Shown here: positions 8,319 to 18,123 of the stretch, piece by piece
Position numbering within the stretch: position 1 is the first letter of the stretch
How the letters are laid out: every line of letters begins with the position of its first letter
Assembly: GCF_000377505.1 (NCBI RefSeq)
Contig: NZ_KB898185.1
Coordinates: 186,001 to 250,000, forward strand
Direction of reading: 5' to 3'
Length of the DNA: 64,000 bases
Source: Paenibacillus massiliensis 2301065 = DSM 16942
Lineage (GTDB): Bacteria > Bacillota > Bacilli > Paenibacillales > Paenibacillaceae
Notes under the pieces: model-generated
The model's database searches: none
What the model was told of the DNA's origin: nothing
Seen by the model: only the letters and a program-made list of their open reading frames with translations
Translations under genes and position numbers: made by a program

Positions 8319-10733
8319 CTAGGAGGTCAGCATGTACTCTCTGCCTGCCTTTGCTTTGAATACAATTGTATCAGCTTCCACTTGGCCATGTGGTATCTTA
8401 ATCCACTTTTGTTGCTGCCCTTGTGGTTGCCGCTCTTGTAGTTGCTGCTGATGCAACTCTGGCCCTTCAGCCGGCGGTATCCTCCATTCCGATTGCTCCT
8501 GTAGTCGCAGCCCTTCAGCACCTGCCACACGAATACGAATCTCCCCGTCCTGATGCGGGCGGAGGACAGCATGTACGAGAGTCCCAGCCTTCCAGCACAT
8601 ATCCACCTCTACTGCCCCACGTGCTCGTAAGCCACGTATCTCCCCATCGGCCCAGGCTGTGGGCAAGGCTGGCAGGAGGTGAATGCAGCCGGCATGGCTT
8701 TGTAGCAGCATTTCCAGCACCCCTGCTGTGCCACCGAAGTTGCCGTCAATCTGGAAGGGAGGATGATTATCGAGCAGATTAGGTAGCGTCGACTGCGCCA
8801 GCAGAGCCATGATATTCTCTAGTGCCAGCTCCCCTTCCTCCAGTCGTGCCCAGAAATTAATGATCCAGGCCCGACTCCAGCCAGTATGCCCCCCACCATA
8901 TGCAAGTCTGCGCTTCAACGTAGCTTTGGCAGCCTCTGCCCACGCTGGCGTATCCCGAATTGTGAAGCGAGTACCCGGATGAAGCGCGAACAGCTGCGAG
9001 ATATGGCGATGACCAGGCTCTGCCTCCTCGTAATCCTCCACCCATTCCTGTATCTGTCCATGCTTGCCTACCTTCGGCTGAGGTAGTCGTTCTCGAAGCT
9101 GAAGCCATACCTTCTGTTGCTGCTGATCCACCTCCAACTCGGTAGCCGCCTTAATACAAGCGCTAAATAGCTCATGCAATATTTGGCTATCCATGGACGG
9201 ACCGATGCATAACGTGCCTGAGGTACCGTCAGGTAAGATGTACCTATTTTCCGGGGATACGGAAGGATTCGTCACCAGTTCACCGTTGTCAGTCTCGGTC
9301 AGAAAATCCTCAAAGAAAGCGGCCGCTTCCTTCAGTGTCGGATACACATCAGCCAAATACGCCTGATCTCTTCCATATTCATAATGCTCCCACAAATGAA
9401 GACTAAGCCATGCTGCACCCATCGGCCAATGTGTCGCCGGCAGGTAGATATCCTGAGGAGCTGTATCTGCCCATATATCCGTATTATGATGCGCCACGAA
9501 GCCACCACAATTGTACATCAGCTTCGCGGTATGTCTGCCCGGCTCCCTCATCCGTTCAATATGCTCCAGCAACGGTTCATGGCATTCTGCCAGATTGCCA
9601 GGCTCTGCCGGCCAATAGTTCATTTGGGTATTAATGTTGATCGTATATTTGCTATCCCATGGTGGCTGCATATGCTCATTCCAGATGCCCTGCAGATTCG
9701 CAGGCAGAGAACCTGGGCGACTGGAGGACACTAACAAATAACGTCCATAATTCACGTACAAAGGAACTAGCCCCATATCCGTCTCCCCCTGCTTGAGACG
9801 TTCCAGCCGCTCGGCTGTCGGTAGATCATTTGCCGTGGATTGCTGCGCCGCAGACAGCTTAAGCTCCACGCGATCCATCAGTACACTGACATCCTTGATA
9901 TGACGCTGCTGCAGAGCTTCATAGCTCTGCCCTGCGGCCTGGGCAAGTCGCTCCATGACCCACGCCTCGGGGTCCTGATGCCGAAAAGTCGTAGCGGCTG
10001 CCAGCAGCAATGTGACCTGATCTGCATGCTCCACAACCAAATGCTCGCCAATCAGCCTTACAGTGCCACTATCAGCTATGACTCGCAGCCCCGTACGAAA
10101 ATGCACAGCCCCTTCGCCACCACCATGCCCGCGCATCATGAGTGTGTTCTCTTCCAGCTTCACATTTTCATCAAAGTATCGATTCTTCTGCCCGCGCATT
10201 AGTCTCGCGGTGAATCCAATGGCTCTTGACGTGGAGGCCGTGAATCGGATAACAAGGACTTGATCCGGGTGACTTACAAAGTGCTCCCGCCTAAATGCTC
10301 TGTCCCCTACCTGATAACCTACTGTCACTATGCCCTCACGAACATCCAGATCCCTTCGATAATGTTCTGGCTCCTGTCCTTCACTGTCGAAGGTCAGCTT
10401 CAAATCTCCCAGGGGTGTGTAATGACGCTGATTCTCAGGTACGGCTGACAGCGCCATCGCAGCGAGCTGATGGGCAGACTTTAGCTGTCCGTCTCGCAGC
10501 CGTGTGCGAATCTCCTCCAGATGAGCAAGCGCATCCGGATTGTTCCTGTCCCTTGGCCCACCATACCAGAGGCTATCCTCATTCAGTGCAATGCGTTCCT
10601 GCTGCACATCGCCAAATACCATGGCTCCCAACGTCGCATTTCCCAAGGGATAAGCCTCCTCCCATACAGTTGCAGGCCGATCTGACCATATATGACGCGC
10701 ATAATCCAAGGGCTGGTGTAGCTTCATTTGCAT
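8319..10733 (-). CDS. GH95 glycosidase (alpha-L-fucosidase or alpha-L-galactosidase)
   Basis: Inverting glycosidase of 804 residues. The N-terminal beta domain begins WEEAYPLGNATLGAMVFGD and NEDSLWYGGPRDRN, the (alpha/alpha)6 barrel carries YTININTQMNYWPAEPGN with the paired Asn of GH95, then EWVEDYEE with the likely general acid Glu, and DNHPPFQIDGNFGG with the Asp that assists. A C-terminal beta domain ends the protein. In the bifidobacterial fucosidase AfcA a His precedes the Asn pair; here it is Thr, which I recall from an alpha-L-galactosidase of this family. No signal peptide. The ATG at 10733 is 8 nt from GGAGGG; a TTG 3 nt upstream is too close. It is divergent from an AraC regulator. 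Confidence 0.93.
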   Translation of the reverse strand: MQMKLHQPLDYARHIWSDRPATVWEEAYPLGNATLGAMVFGDVQQERIALNEDSLWYGGPRDRNNPDALAHLEEIRTRLRDGQLKSAHQLAAMALSAVPENQRHYTPLGDLKLTFDSEGQEPEHYRRDLDVREGIVTVGYQVGDRAFRREHFVSHPDQVLVIRFTASTSRAIGFTARLMRGQKNRYFDENVKLEENTLMMRGHGGGEGAVHFRTGLRVIADSGTVRLIGEHLVVEHADQVTLLLAAATTFRHQDPEAWVMERLAQAAGQSYEALQQRHIKDVSVLMDRVELKLSAAQQSTANDLPTAERLERLKQGETDMGLVPLYVNYGRYLLVSSSRPGSLPANLQGIWNEHMQPPWDSKYTININTQMNYWPAEPGNLAECHEPLLEHIERMREPGRHTAKLMYNCGGFVAHHNTDIWADTAPQDIYLPATHWPMGAAWLSLHLWEHYEYGRDQAYLADVYPTLKEAAAFFEDFLTETDNGELVTNPSVSPENRYILPDGTSGTLCIGPSMDSQILHELFSACIKAATELEVDQQQQKVWLQLRERLPQPKVGKHGQIQEWVEDYEEAEPGHRHISQLFALHPGTRFTIRDTPAWAEAAKATLKRRLAYGGGHTGWSRAWIINFWARLEEGELALENIMALLAQSTLPNLLDNHPPFQIDGNFGGTAGVLEMLLQSHAGCIHLLPALPTAWADGEIRGLRARGAVEVDMCWKAGTLVHAVLRPHQDGEIRIRVAGAEGLRLQEQSEWRIPPAEGPELHQQQLQERQPQGQQQKWIKIPHGQVEADTIVFKAKAGREYMLTS

Positions 10734-10885
10734 CAAGATATCCCTCCACTTATAGCAGGCTGCATGCTAAAACCAAGCGTGAATATGAATAGATCATTGG
10801 CTTCATTTCATATCTTCTGCTCGGTTGATTTAGCCCGTGTTTACCCAAGAAAAATAATATGGAATAATAATGCTACAGCCATTAT

Positions 10886-10899
10886 TGTAAACGCTACCT
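10886..10899. promoter_or_regulatory. Catabolite response element-like site (cre)
   Basis: TGTAAACGCTACCT matches the CcpA consensus TGWAANCGNTNWCA at 12 of 14 positions. It lies in the 247-nt control region between the divergent GH95 and AraC genes, as expected for glucose repression of a sugar-use locus. Assignment is by consensus only. Confidence 0.5.
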
Positions 10900-10980
10900 C
10901 GACTGACGTCATCGCAGGATGTTGAGCAAAGATCAAAGGATATTGACCTACTTATCGCAAATTGAGGAAGGAGCATAACA

Positions 10981-11853
10981 TTGAGTAGCTTTTGGGAGAG
11001 GAAACAGCACGTATGGACATCCGATTCCATCATGAAGGTGTGCACACCTTCGGATGCAGCCAAATCTATGTTTTTCTATGTTCAGGAAGTGGGGCATTTA
11101 CATACCTTTCATCCTTATTTCACCGAACGGGAGCATCTGAATTCTTACCTGATTATTTATACATTGAGGGGAAAAGGAGTCTTGACCTATCAGGGAGAGC
11201 GATATGAAGTGAACCGTCATCAGGTCCTGTTCATCGACTGTATGAGTTATCAAAAATATGAAGCAGTCGGAGAAGCGTGTTGGGAGGTTGCATTTGTACA
11301 TCTCAATGGGTCTTCGATCGGAGGATACTATCAGCAATATAGCCTTCATAAGCCACCAGTGCTGAACGTAGGAGAGGATTCAGGAATTGGTGAAATACTG
11401 CAGGGATTGTTAGTGATCCAGAAGGAAAAGGGACTTCGGGCGGAAGCAATAGCCTCACAGCGGCTTACTGAGCTATTGACCCTACTCCTGCTGTATCCTG
11501 ATCAGCACATCCATGAAGACCATGCCCCCCCACCGTACATCTCCTTGTTGCAACAGGAGCTTGAGGAGCGCTATACGGAGAGAATCACGCTGGAGGAGCT
11601 AGCTAGAGCATACTCCCGCAGCAAGTTCGTGCTTTCTCGCGAATTCAAACGTTACATCGGGATATCGCTGCAGGAATATATCATTCTTCATCGCATTACA
11701 GCGGCCAAAAATCTGCTTAAGCACACCGAATTAACCGTTACAGAGATTGCAGCACAGGTTGGCATAGACAATCCCAGTCATTTCATTAATCTGTTCAAGG
11801 CCCGGGAGGAGTTGACTCCCCTAGCCTATCGCAAGCGGTGGAACGAATATTGA
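10981..11853 (+). CDS. AraC family regulator with N-terminal cupin sensor
   Basis: Cytosolic transcription factor of 290 residues. Residues about 50-110 form an AraC-type cupin ligand domain (LTYQGERYEVNRHQVLFID) and about 190-290 the double HTH of AraC (ITLEELARAYSRSKFVLSR and LTVTEIAAQVGIDNPSHFIN). The TTG at 10981 follows AAGGAG with a 7-nt spacer. Being divergent from the GH95 gene, it most likely senses a sugar released by the cluster and activates it; the ligand is unknown. Confidence 0.9.
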   Translation: MSSFWERKQHVWTSDSIMKVCTPSDAAKSMFFYVQEVGHLHTFHPYFTEREHLNSYLIIYTLRGKGVLTYQGERYEVNRHQVLFIDCMSYQKYEAVGEACWEVAFVHLNGSSIGGYYQQYSLHKPPVLNVGEDSGIGEILQGLLVIQKEKGLRAEAIASQRLTELLTLLLLYPDQHIHEDHAPPPYISLLQQELEERYTERITLEELARAYSRSKFVLSREFKRYIGISLQEYIILHRITAAKNLLKHTELTVTEIAAQVGIDNPSHFINLFKAREELTPLAYRKRWNEY

Positions 11854-11888
11854 GAGGGCATAGGGCGTATGCCAGAATGTCAATATTC
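11845..11888. terminator. Inverted repeat spanning two convergent stop codons
   Basis: GAATATTGA pairs with TCAATATTC across 26 nt that contain a further GCGTATGC-like dyad. Each arm contains the stop codon of one convergent gene. There is no T run, so termination is likely but weak. Confidence 0.4.
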
Positions 11889-12479
11889 AATCGCAGTCTT
11901 CTGCCCCAGATTTCGATTAGAATCACGCAGCATATCGCTGAAGCTTGGGGCAATATAATAGATAAAATCTGGATCATGTACATAGCATATAATCTGTCCT
12001 AGAGTTCCCTGCTCCGAGGGATAGAAGTCCAGCATGAGATACAATGATCCCCCTGCCATCGTGGCAAACGGGAACCAGCGGCTATGGGAAAGAAACGGCT
12101 GCAGCTCGGGCTCAAGCTCAGCAATCTCCTCTGGAGTAAAATATTGCTCTAACGGCTCGTCCTCGCTGCAAAAATACGTCTTGACCTCTCTCATTTCATC
12201 CAGTGACATGAGATAAAAGGGTGGATATCTTGCATCCGGCTGCTCTTTACCCGGATAGAGCACATGGAAGTGGTAGCCACTGCCATTCTTCTGTCGGTAA
12301 AATGCACGAAAGTCCTCCGGTAGGCGAATTCCAAAGTCCTTCTCAAACTGGATCAGTTCATGCTCGCTTGCACCGGACTGACGAACATAGTCCTCATACA
12401 TTTCACGAATCTCAGGGTCTTGTGCCTTTTCCTGAAGCAGTGTATCCAATTGGGCAATCAGCTTGTCCATCTCCTGCAT
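11880..12479 (-). CDS. SMI1/KNR4 (SUKH) domain protein
   Basis: 199 residues with the SUKH core: GASEHELIQFEKDFGIRLPE, DFRAFYRQKNGSG and a later WFPFATMAGGSLY. SUKH proteins often act as immunity proteins against contact-dependent or polymorphic toxins, but many bacterial copies are orphans of unknown role. The N-terminal 35 residues form a predicted helix rich in Gln and Glu. GGAGGG lies 5 nt before the ATG. No toxin gene is next to it, so an orphan immunity or housekeeping role cannot be told apart. Confidence 0.85.
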   Translation of the reverse strand: MQEMDKLIAQLDTLLQEKAQDPEIREMYEDYVRQSGASEHELIQFEKDFGIRLPEDFRAFYRQKNGSGYHFHVLYPGKEQPDARYPPFYLMSLDEMREVKTYFCSEDEPLEQYFTPEEIAELEPELQPFLSHSRWFPFATMAGGSLYLMLDFYPSEQGTLGQIICYVHDPDFIYYIAPSFSDMLRDSNRNLGQKTAIEY

Positions 12480-12557
12480 GGTGGCCCTCCTCTGTATCTA
12501 TCCTTTATATTTCTATACTGAACAGTTCTCCTTAACTGCTCAATCTCCTGCAAGGAA

Positions 12558-13133
12558 TTAGGCCAATTCCTCCTGCAGTAGCTCCGTTCGAAATCCCCGA
12601 CTATTCACGACGGTGATGCTGATGGCATCAAAGCCATTGCGTTTCACCTCATCGAAGCTGCATTTCTCACCTGTGATAAGCTCCATATTGCCCTCTTCAT
12701 CTACTTCATCTGCGAATTCTTCATCCCAGTCGATGTTGTAATAGGCCGTGACGTAGATTTCGAAGGTGTCCTCGCCTTCCTCATCCACATAGGAAAGAAG
12801 GGGCCCACGGCGGTTCAGTTGAGCCTCCGTCAGATCCTCACACATCATCGAATCATAGCCATGTCGGCAGCCATCAAAAAGCACCCACTGCTCCTGCGTG
12901 TCAGGATCTTCAGCGATGATGAGCTGTGGAGCCTGCTCTGTACCTGCAATAAGCTCTTCCATCAGTTCACCATAATACAGAATATGAAAGCGTGTGCGAT
13001 TCTGACCTGGGGTGAACTGACCTGTCCACTCTTCTTCAATCCATTGCTCAGCATTGTAGGGGACGGCGAGTCCTGACAGATAGGCAGGTCCTTGACGGAG
13101 AGTGCCCTCTACGTTGTGCTCTTGTTCATTCAT
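12558..13133 (-). CDS. Acidic hypothetical protein, 191 aa
   Basis: Preceded by AAGGAG. The protein is strongly acidic (EEWTGQFTPGQN, IDWDEEFADEVDEEGN) and mixed alpha/beta, with no signal peptide or membrane segment. I do not recognise the family. It lies 78 nt upstream of the SUKH gene in the same direction and may be co-transcribed with it; the style (acidic, soluble, beside SUKH) is shared by many immunity proteins, which is only a hint. Confidence 0.7.
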   Translation of the reverse strand: MNEQEHNVEGTLRQGPAYLSGLAVPYNAEQWIEEEWTGQFTPGQNRTRFHILYYGELMEELIAGTEQAPQLIIAEDPDTQEQWVLFDGCRHGYDSMMCEDLTEAQLNRRGPLLSYVDEEGEDTFEIYVTAYYNIDWDEEFADEVDEEGNMELITGEKCSFDEVKRNGFDAISITVVNSRGFRTELLQEELA

Positions 13134-13333
13134 TCACGATTTCTCCTTAGGGATGGAAGCCAGTTTGCTGCACGTCAGCGTGCCGGGAACCACCTTGAAT
13201 ATTTATCCATTTACTGATTGTCATGTGAAATGACACTCCCAATGCCCACACATGACAGGACCCGAGCTACTAGTACCTTGACATCATGGATCAAGGAACT
13301 ATATCCGCAGTAGGAGCGCTGCGACGCCTGAGT

Positions 13334-13372
13334 GAGTGTGAGCATGATGGAGTGTGAGCATGATGGAGTGTG
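13334..13372. repeat. 16-bp tandem repeat in a 352-nt gene-free space
   Basis: GAGTGTGAGCATGATG occurs twice head to tail with a third partial unit. The surrounding space 13134-13485 contains no gene I can support. Confidence 0.7.
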
Positions 13373-13485
13373 CGACATTACGAATATAACGGGATAGTCA
13401 GCCTCTTCTCGCCATCGTCTTACCATTGCAGCAGAAGTGCACACTACCCAGCAAAAGTGAACACTGCCTTGCTTTTTGAATCACA

Positions 13486-14061
13486 CTAGCTATGATCCTC
13501 ATCATACTCAGGGCGTCCATGCTTCGGCGGCAAGATACAGCCAGGGGGAGGGCCCAGAATTACCGATTGCTGAATGGGTGCTACGGCACGAGCATAGTCC
13601 TCGGCTGAGGCGCAATACGCCCGTTCAATGACCTCTGGAGGCGTGCAGCGCAGAAAATCCGAGCCTAATACGACATCCGGACTTGGCTCATCGAAAATGG
13701 TCAGCAGGTGAACACAGTCGGTCTCCGCAATGATCCAGTGAAACCAGCCTTTAGGCAGAACGGATACCTGCCCTGGTCGCAAATAATACGCCATGATCTT
13801 ACGGGTAAAAGGATTGAAGACCGCCGTGACGGCCTCGCCACTAATCATGAAGATCATTTCAGTCGTATTCGTATGCCAATGCGGTTGAACGATTACCCCT
13901 TTGGACATATGAACATTGAAGAATCCATTACGAATAGCCGGAAGCTGCTCTCCGAAGAGTTGGGTAAGATAATTGCATGAATCCAGCTTGTAGTTCAGTA
14001 CTGACGTAGAATCCGCTGCCAGGCTCAGATTCGGGGATTGCAATACAGGATCGATCATCAT
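13486..14061 (-). CDS. Single-domain cupin protein
   Basis: 191 residues; the ATG at 14061 follows AAGGAGG with a 6-nt spacer, so the longer open frame is not used. Cupin motif 1 is PHWHTNTTEMIFMISGE, giving two His and Glu for metal binding, and motif 2 is GQVSVLPKGWFHWI with the last His. This is the germin/oxalate decarboxylase-like fold, but there is only one cupin domain, and the C-terminal tail (SAEDYARAVAPIQQ, PPPG) resembles spore or cell-surface cupins of Bacillales. Substrate is unknown. Confidence 0.85.
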   Translation of the reverse strand: MMIDPVLQSPNLSLAADSTSVLNYKLDSCNYLTQLFGEQLPAIRNGFFNVHMSKGVIVQPHWHTNTTEMIFMISGEAVTAVFNPFTRKIMAYYLRPGQVSVLPKGWFHWIIAETDCVHLLTIFDEPSPDVVLGSDFLRCTPPEVIERAYCASAEDYARAVAPIQQSVILGPPPGCILPPKHGRPEYDEDHS

Positions 14062-14169
14062 ACGAGTCCTCCTTGATCTGCTTTCCTGTACTGTATGCCT
14101 CCATCTGGGCATTTGACACCCTTCTCGTTGGCTGTGATCCTGTTTCAGGGGTTGCCACGATCCCAAAGC

Positions 14170-14937
14170 TTATAATTCAAGCGACTCTACTGTATGTCTG
14201 TCCACAAGCCAGACGGCTCCAGTCTGCTTGAGCTCAAGTACGAGCCGAATCGGCCCCAGCATCTCATTTTGTGATTCCTGTACGACGAGTACAGTATCCT
14301 GCTCCGTGTTCTCGATCTCGTAGGGCTCTTCCTGGTTTAGCCATACCGGGGCCTCGGTCGCAATCAACCATATCATTCCATCTTCCTCATAAAAATAAAA
14401 TGCGGTTAACGTCTTTGCCCATTGGGGAGACATCACGCTCTCAAACTCTGCCTCAATCTGCTTCAGAGAAGCATAGGGTGGAGATCCATCATAGAGTCCA
14501 GCCTCCCGGACGACCTTCATAAAGACCGTGCGATAATCATCTGCTATCTTCTCTACCTCGGATTTGTCCAGAGCAGCAACTGCCTCCGCCCCAGCCTCTC
14601 CAGCTGTATTAGAAGCTCCTTGCTCGACAGCCGCATTATCTTGAGTTGAAGCTGAAGCCTCCTCTTGAATCCCGGCCTCAGCTGTCTCCGTAAGCGTGTT
14701 CTCTGTCCCCTCTAAGGACATCTCTGGGTCAGCCTCTGAATCGACATGCTCTGTCAGCTCCGTATTTGACTCTGATATCCCTGCCTGTACAGGTGGTGCC
14801 TCCTGCTCAAATGACTGTGTGATTGGGGCGCAGCCCGCGAGCAGTAAGGTCGCAGTACTACAGCCAAGCCAGTATCTCATTTGGCGCAATGCAGTTGTTC
14901 TCTTGATCGTTGACCCTAGTGTACCTGATTCAATCAT
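14170..14937 (-). CDS. Lipoprotein of unknown function
   Basis: Signal peptide with lipobox LLLAGC (Cys about residue 36) directs the protein to the outer face of the membrane. A long acidic Glu/Ser/Thr/Ala-rich linker (about 45-125) follows, then a C-terminal globular domain with VEKIADDYRTVFMKVVREAG and YFYEEDGMIWLIATEAP. The ATG overlaps the stop of the upstream gene in ATGA, so the two are translationally coupled. The C-terminal domain is not recognised. Confidence 0.8.
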   Translation of the reverse strand: MIESGTLGSTIKRTTALRQMRYWLGCSTATLLLAGCAPITQSFEQEAPPVQAGISESNTELTEHVDSEADPEMSLEGTENTLTETAEAGIQEEASASTQDNAAVEQGASNTAGEAGAEAVAALDKSEVEKIADDYRTVFMKVVREAGLYDGSPPYASLKQIEAEFESVMSPQWAKTLTAFYFYEEDGMIWLIATEAPVWLNQEEPYEIENTEQDTVLVVQESQNEMLGPIRLVLELKQTGAVWLVDRHTVESLEL

Positions 14938-15392
14938 TCAAACTGCCTCTCCAGCACCTGTGAGTTAAAAGGACTCTTAAGCTTGTAAGCATTCAGACGA
15001 GGCTTGCTGGCATTGTTATCGTATATGATCAGATGCTCTCTACTCTTAAGAATGATGTCAAAACGATGTCTTAAATCCTTTTGAATAATCGTGATGTAGT
15101 AGCTGAATTTATGATCTGATTTCATGTTTTTGGCAGACTTGACCAGTTGAACCTCATTAAAACCTTTCATAATTTCATGAATCGTTTCCGGATCGGTAAT
15201 TACAATATCACGCTTCTCGCCTGGCTCGGAAGATAGTCTGGTCAGCTCCAGCGCCGTAATCTCTTCTTCCTGAATATAGTTGGCTACCACTCTCTTGAAG
15301 GATGTGAATTTTTTGCCCGCATAGACCATAATTGATACGGCAGCACCCAAAACCAGCGCTCCTGCAATAAAATACTTGTCATTTTTTCTCAT
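14934..15392 (-). CDS. Membrane-anchored hypothetical protein, 152 aa
   Basis: The ATG at 15392 follows AGGAGG with a 7-8 nt spacer. Residues about 8-25 (YFIAGALVLGAAVSIMVYAG) form one N-terminal membrane anchor, leaving a basic extracytoplasmic domain with alternating strands (KFSYYITIIQKDLRHRFDII). Coupled to the lipoprotein downstream by a 4-nt overlap, so the pair may form one surface complex. Family not recognised. Confidence 0.8.
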   Translation of the reverse strand: MRKNDKYFIAGALVLGAAVSIMVYAGKKFTSFKRVVANYIQEEEITALELTRLSSEPGEKRDIVITDPETIHEIMKGFNEVQLVKSAKNMKSDHKFSYYITIIQKDLRHRFDIILKSREHLIIYDNNASKPRLNAYKLKSPFNSQVLERQFE

Positions 15393-15492
15393 CGTTAATT
15401 CCTCCTGTCTAGTTGCTGATGCTGTAGCCCACAACTCCAGCATAACCGAGCACAGCTACTTTCAGCAAATTTGCAGTCCAAGCCTGCTAGTA

Positions 15493-16494
15493 TTATCCAT
15501 TTAGTATAAGAAGCTCATCCTCAAGCCACATCCTGCTCTGCTCCAGTACCACCAGCTCTTCCGAAAGCAGCCTCGCTTGCTCAGCGAGCACGTCAGCTCC
15601 GTCTGTCTGCTGCCAGAATCGACTCAGAAAGTGCAGGAATACGTCTGCCTTGCGTAGCTTCATTAATAACGGTAGTGCACTTACCTCCTCGGGAAGCAGA
15701 TGTACATGCTGCACGTAGCCGTGGCAGAATTCATGAATAGCAATGCGTTCCTGCGCTTCTCCTAGCATACTGGACAGAATGACCGCGGGTTCCATTACCC
15801 GGATATCGCGAGTACAAAACTCAAAATCCAGCAGTGCCATCACCTGCGCGGGTCGCTCTGGATGTAGCAGCAGATTGGAGGCATTCAGATCCCCATGTAC
15901 CCATTGCTGGGGAAAACTCTCCAGACCATGGAGGGCATCATAAATATCTACACAGGTATCAGCCAAATGTCCTAGCTCTGACCGAACGTGCATCAGTTCA
16001 ACAGGAGGACGGCTACAAAAATCCAGCACTCGCTCACGAGAGCATAAAGGATAAGATTGCAGCAGGTTATAATACGGCGGATAAGCAGGAGTTCTCTCCA
16101 GACTCAGGTCAGCCAGCAAGCATGACAGCTGCCCGGTTGCCTCACCCAACGAACGAGCATACTCAGCATAGCCTCCCCTTGGTGAGACACCGTCAATATA
16201 GCTGAACAAGCAGGCATATTTGCCACTTCCGTCCGTAAGCTGTACCAGACTTGCTCCATGTTGTGTCAAAATCGGCGCAGGCACTCTATAGCTCAGCCCT
16301 GTCTGTTGAAGCGCTGCTAATACTGCATGCTCGAACAGAATCTTGTTCTTGTCCTGATGCGTGTCATAGATCCGCAACACGCTGCAGCAGCTGTCATTAT
16401 GTATGAACCATGTTGTATTATTCCATCCACCTGACCGCTTGCTGGCAGTTCCACTGAATGCAGGCCAATGCTGCCGAATGAGCTCTGGAATCAT
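15493..16494 (-). CDS. Aminoglycoside phosphotransferase-fold kinase
   Basis: 333 residues with the kinase-like APH fold. The catalytic loop is WVHGDLNASNLLL and the metal-binding loop LLDFEFC. The N-lobe is less conserved. Family members phosphorylate small hydroxyl compounds such as homoserine, choline, methylthioribose, fructosamine or antibiotics; spore CotS/YtaA/YutH proteins of Bacillales share the fold. Substrate cannot be told from sequence, and calling it a resistance gene would be unsupported. AAGGCGGT precedes the ATG. Confidence 0.85.
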   Translation of the reverse strand: MIPELIRQHWPAFSGTASKRSGGWNNTTWFIHNDSCCSVLRIYDTHQDKNKILFEHAVLAALQQTGLSYRVPAPILTQHGASLVQLTDGSGKYACLFSYIDGVSPRGGYAEYARSLGEATGQLSCLLADLSLERTPAYPPYYNLLQSYPLCSRERVLDFCSRPPVELMHVRSELGHLADTCVDIYDALHGLESFPQQWVHGDLNASNLLLHPERPAQVMALLDFEFCTRDIRVMEPAVILSSMLGEAQERIAIHEFCHGYVQHVHLLPEEVSALPLLMKLRKADVFLHFLSRFWQQTDGADVLAEQARLLSEELVVLEQSRMWLEDELLILNG

Positions 16495-16631
16495 TTCTGT
16501 ACCGCCTTTTCTATAAATCTTATGGTTAAGCCTTTATTAGTACCAATCATCAGTAGAGTTTATCTATTGTAGCTATAGTGTACCTTGCTTCCCCCTTGCA
16601 GCACAAGTGTTCTTATAGACGCATATCCACG

Positions 16632-16664
16632 AAAAAAGACTCATCCCGAGAGCCGGAATGAGTC
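16632..16664 (-). terminator. Rho-independent terminator of the amino acid ABC operon
   Basis: GACTCAT pairs with ATGAGTC with an inner CCG/CGG pair; on the minus strand the stem is followed by TTTTTT. It lies about 65 nt after the ATPase stop. Confidence 0.88.
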
Positions 16665-16730
16665 CTTGATCACAAGAAGGTTTTCAAGAATTTATTTAAG
16701 AGGTTATTTAAAAATTATTCAAAAAAATAC

Positions 16731-17453
16731 TTAGAGCACCTTGCTCAAAAACGCCTGTGTACGCTCATGCTTCGGCTGCTGGAACAACTGTGCAGGAACA
16801 TCTTCCTCGACAATGTAGCCTCCATCCATGAAGATGACGCGATCCGCCACCTCACGCGCGAAGCCCATCTCATGGGTCACCACAATCATGGTAATCCCTT
16901 CATGAGCAAGATCCTTCATGACCTGAAGCACCTCGCCCACCATCTCCGGGTCAAGGGCTGAGGTTGGCTCATCAAAGAGTAGCACGGACGGGTTCATAGC
17001 CAAGGCCCGAGCAATCGCTACACGCTGCTGCTGTCCGCCTGACAGCTGTTCAGGATATGCATCCCTTTTCTCAGCCAGTCCTACCTTCGCCAGCAGGTTC
17101 ATGGATGTCTTCTCATTCTCCTGCTTCGTCAGCTTCTTCACATATTTCGGCGCAAGCATGATATTTTCCAATACGGTAAGATGCGGGAACAGGTTGAACT
17201 GCTGGAACACCATACCCACGTTCTCCCGAAGCTTATCAATATTCGTGCTTGGTGAGGTGACCTCTACGTCGCCAATAATCACCTTGCCCGACGTTACTTC
17301 CTCCAACAGGTTCAGGCAGCGCAGAAAGGTACTTTTCCCTGATCCCGAAGGACCGATGACACAGACAACCTCTTTCTCACGAATGGTCGTGGAAATATCC
17401 TTCAGCACCTCGTTGGCGCCGAATTGCTTTTTCAGATTTTGTACGACGATCAT
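16731..17453 (-). CDS. Polar amino acid ABC transporter, ATP-binding protein
   Basis: 240-residue ATPase of the GlnQ/HisP type. Walker A is [10 protein letters not shown]-loop FQQFNLFPH, signature [16 protein letters not shown] and Walker [15 protein letters not shown]. The ATG at 17453 overlaps the permease stop in ATGA, which fixes the start and rejects the longer frame that would lie inside the permease gene. Last gene of the operon of binding protein, permease and ATPase. Confidence 0.95.
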   Translation of the reverse strand: MIVVQNLKKQFGANEVLKDISTTIREKEVVCVIGPSGSGKSTFLRCLNLLEEVTSGKVIIGDVEVTSPSTNIDKLRENVGMVFQQFNLFPHLTVLENIMLAPKYVKKLTKQENEKTSMNLLAKVGLAEKRDAYPEQLSGGQQQRVAIARALAMNPSVLLFDEPTSALDPEMVGEVLQVMKDLAHEGITMIVVTHEMGFAREVADRVIFMDGGYIVEEDVPAQLFQQPKHERTQAFLSKVL

Positions 17454-18106
17454 CGCGCCACGTACCTCCTCTCCAGAACACGGGAAATGCGGGATAAGAT
17501 ATAGATGATAATCAGATAGAAGACACCTACCGTTCCCCAAATCTCAAACGCTCGGAAGTTGGTGGAGATAATAATCTCACCACTCTGCGTCAATTCTGTA
17601 ATGCCGATCGCGGACAAGAGGGACGTATCCTTAATCGTGACAATAAGCTGGTTAACGAACGCTGGCACCATCCGCCGTGTAGCCTGGGGCAGGATGACGA
17701 GCCTCATCGTCTGGAATTTGTTCAGACCGAGTGAACGAGCCGCTTCGCTCTGCCCTTTGCTGATCGATACAATCCCCGCTCGAAATATCTCCGAGATATA
17801 GGCACCAGCATTCAGACTGATTGCGATAATCCCTGCTGTTTCTGCGGGAATACGCATATCCAGGAACACTGGCAAGCCGAAGTAAATGAAGAATACCTGC
17901 ACCAGCAGCGGCGTACCCCGAATCAAATCAACATATACCGAAGAGATGAAGCGCAGCACCTTATTGGTAGATACGCTCATTAAGCCGGAGATCAGACCAA
18001 TAATGAAGGCAAAAATCAAGGAGATAACTACAATCTTCAATGTGATGAGCGTACCCTGTAATAGAATGGGTAATGCGTCACCAATGACTTGCCATGAGAA
18101 ATTCAA
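17450..18106 (-). CDS. Polar amino acid ABC transporter, permease
   Basis: 218-residue HisM/GlnP-type inner membrane permease with about five membrane spans and the EAA loop [20 protein letters not shown] that contacts the ATPase. The only permease in the operon, so it probably works as a homodimer. The start is TTG at 18106, 17 nt after the binding-protein stop, with GAAGGGAA upstream at a rather long spacing. Confidence 0.93.
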   Translation of the reverse strand: MNFSWQVIGDALPILLQGTLITLKIVVISLIFAFIIGLISGLMSVSTNKVLRFISSVYVDLIRGTPLLVQVFFIYFGLPVFLDMRIPAETAGIIAISLNAGAYISEIFRAGIVSISKGQSEAARSLGLNKFQTMRLVILPQATRRMVPAFVNQLIVTIKDTSLLSAIGITELTQSGEIIISTNFRAFEIWGTVGVFYLIIIYILSRISRVLERRYVAR

Positions 18107-18123
18107 TAGCTACACATTCCCTT

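Noticed and set aside
15493..16494. Aminoglycoside resistance gene
   Set aside because: Only the general APH fold is visible; Bacillales have many kinases of this fold with other substrates.
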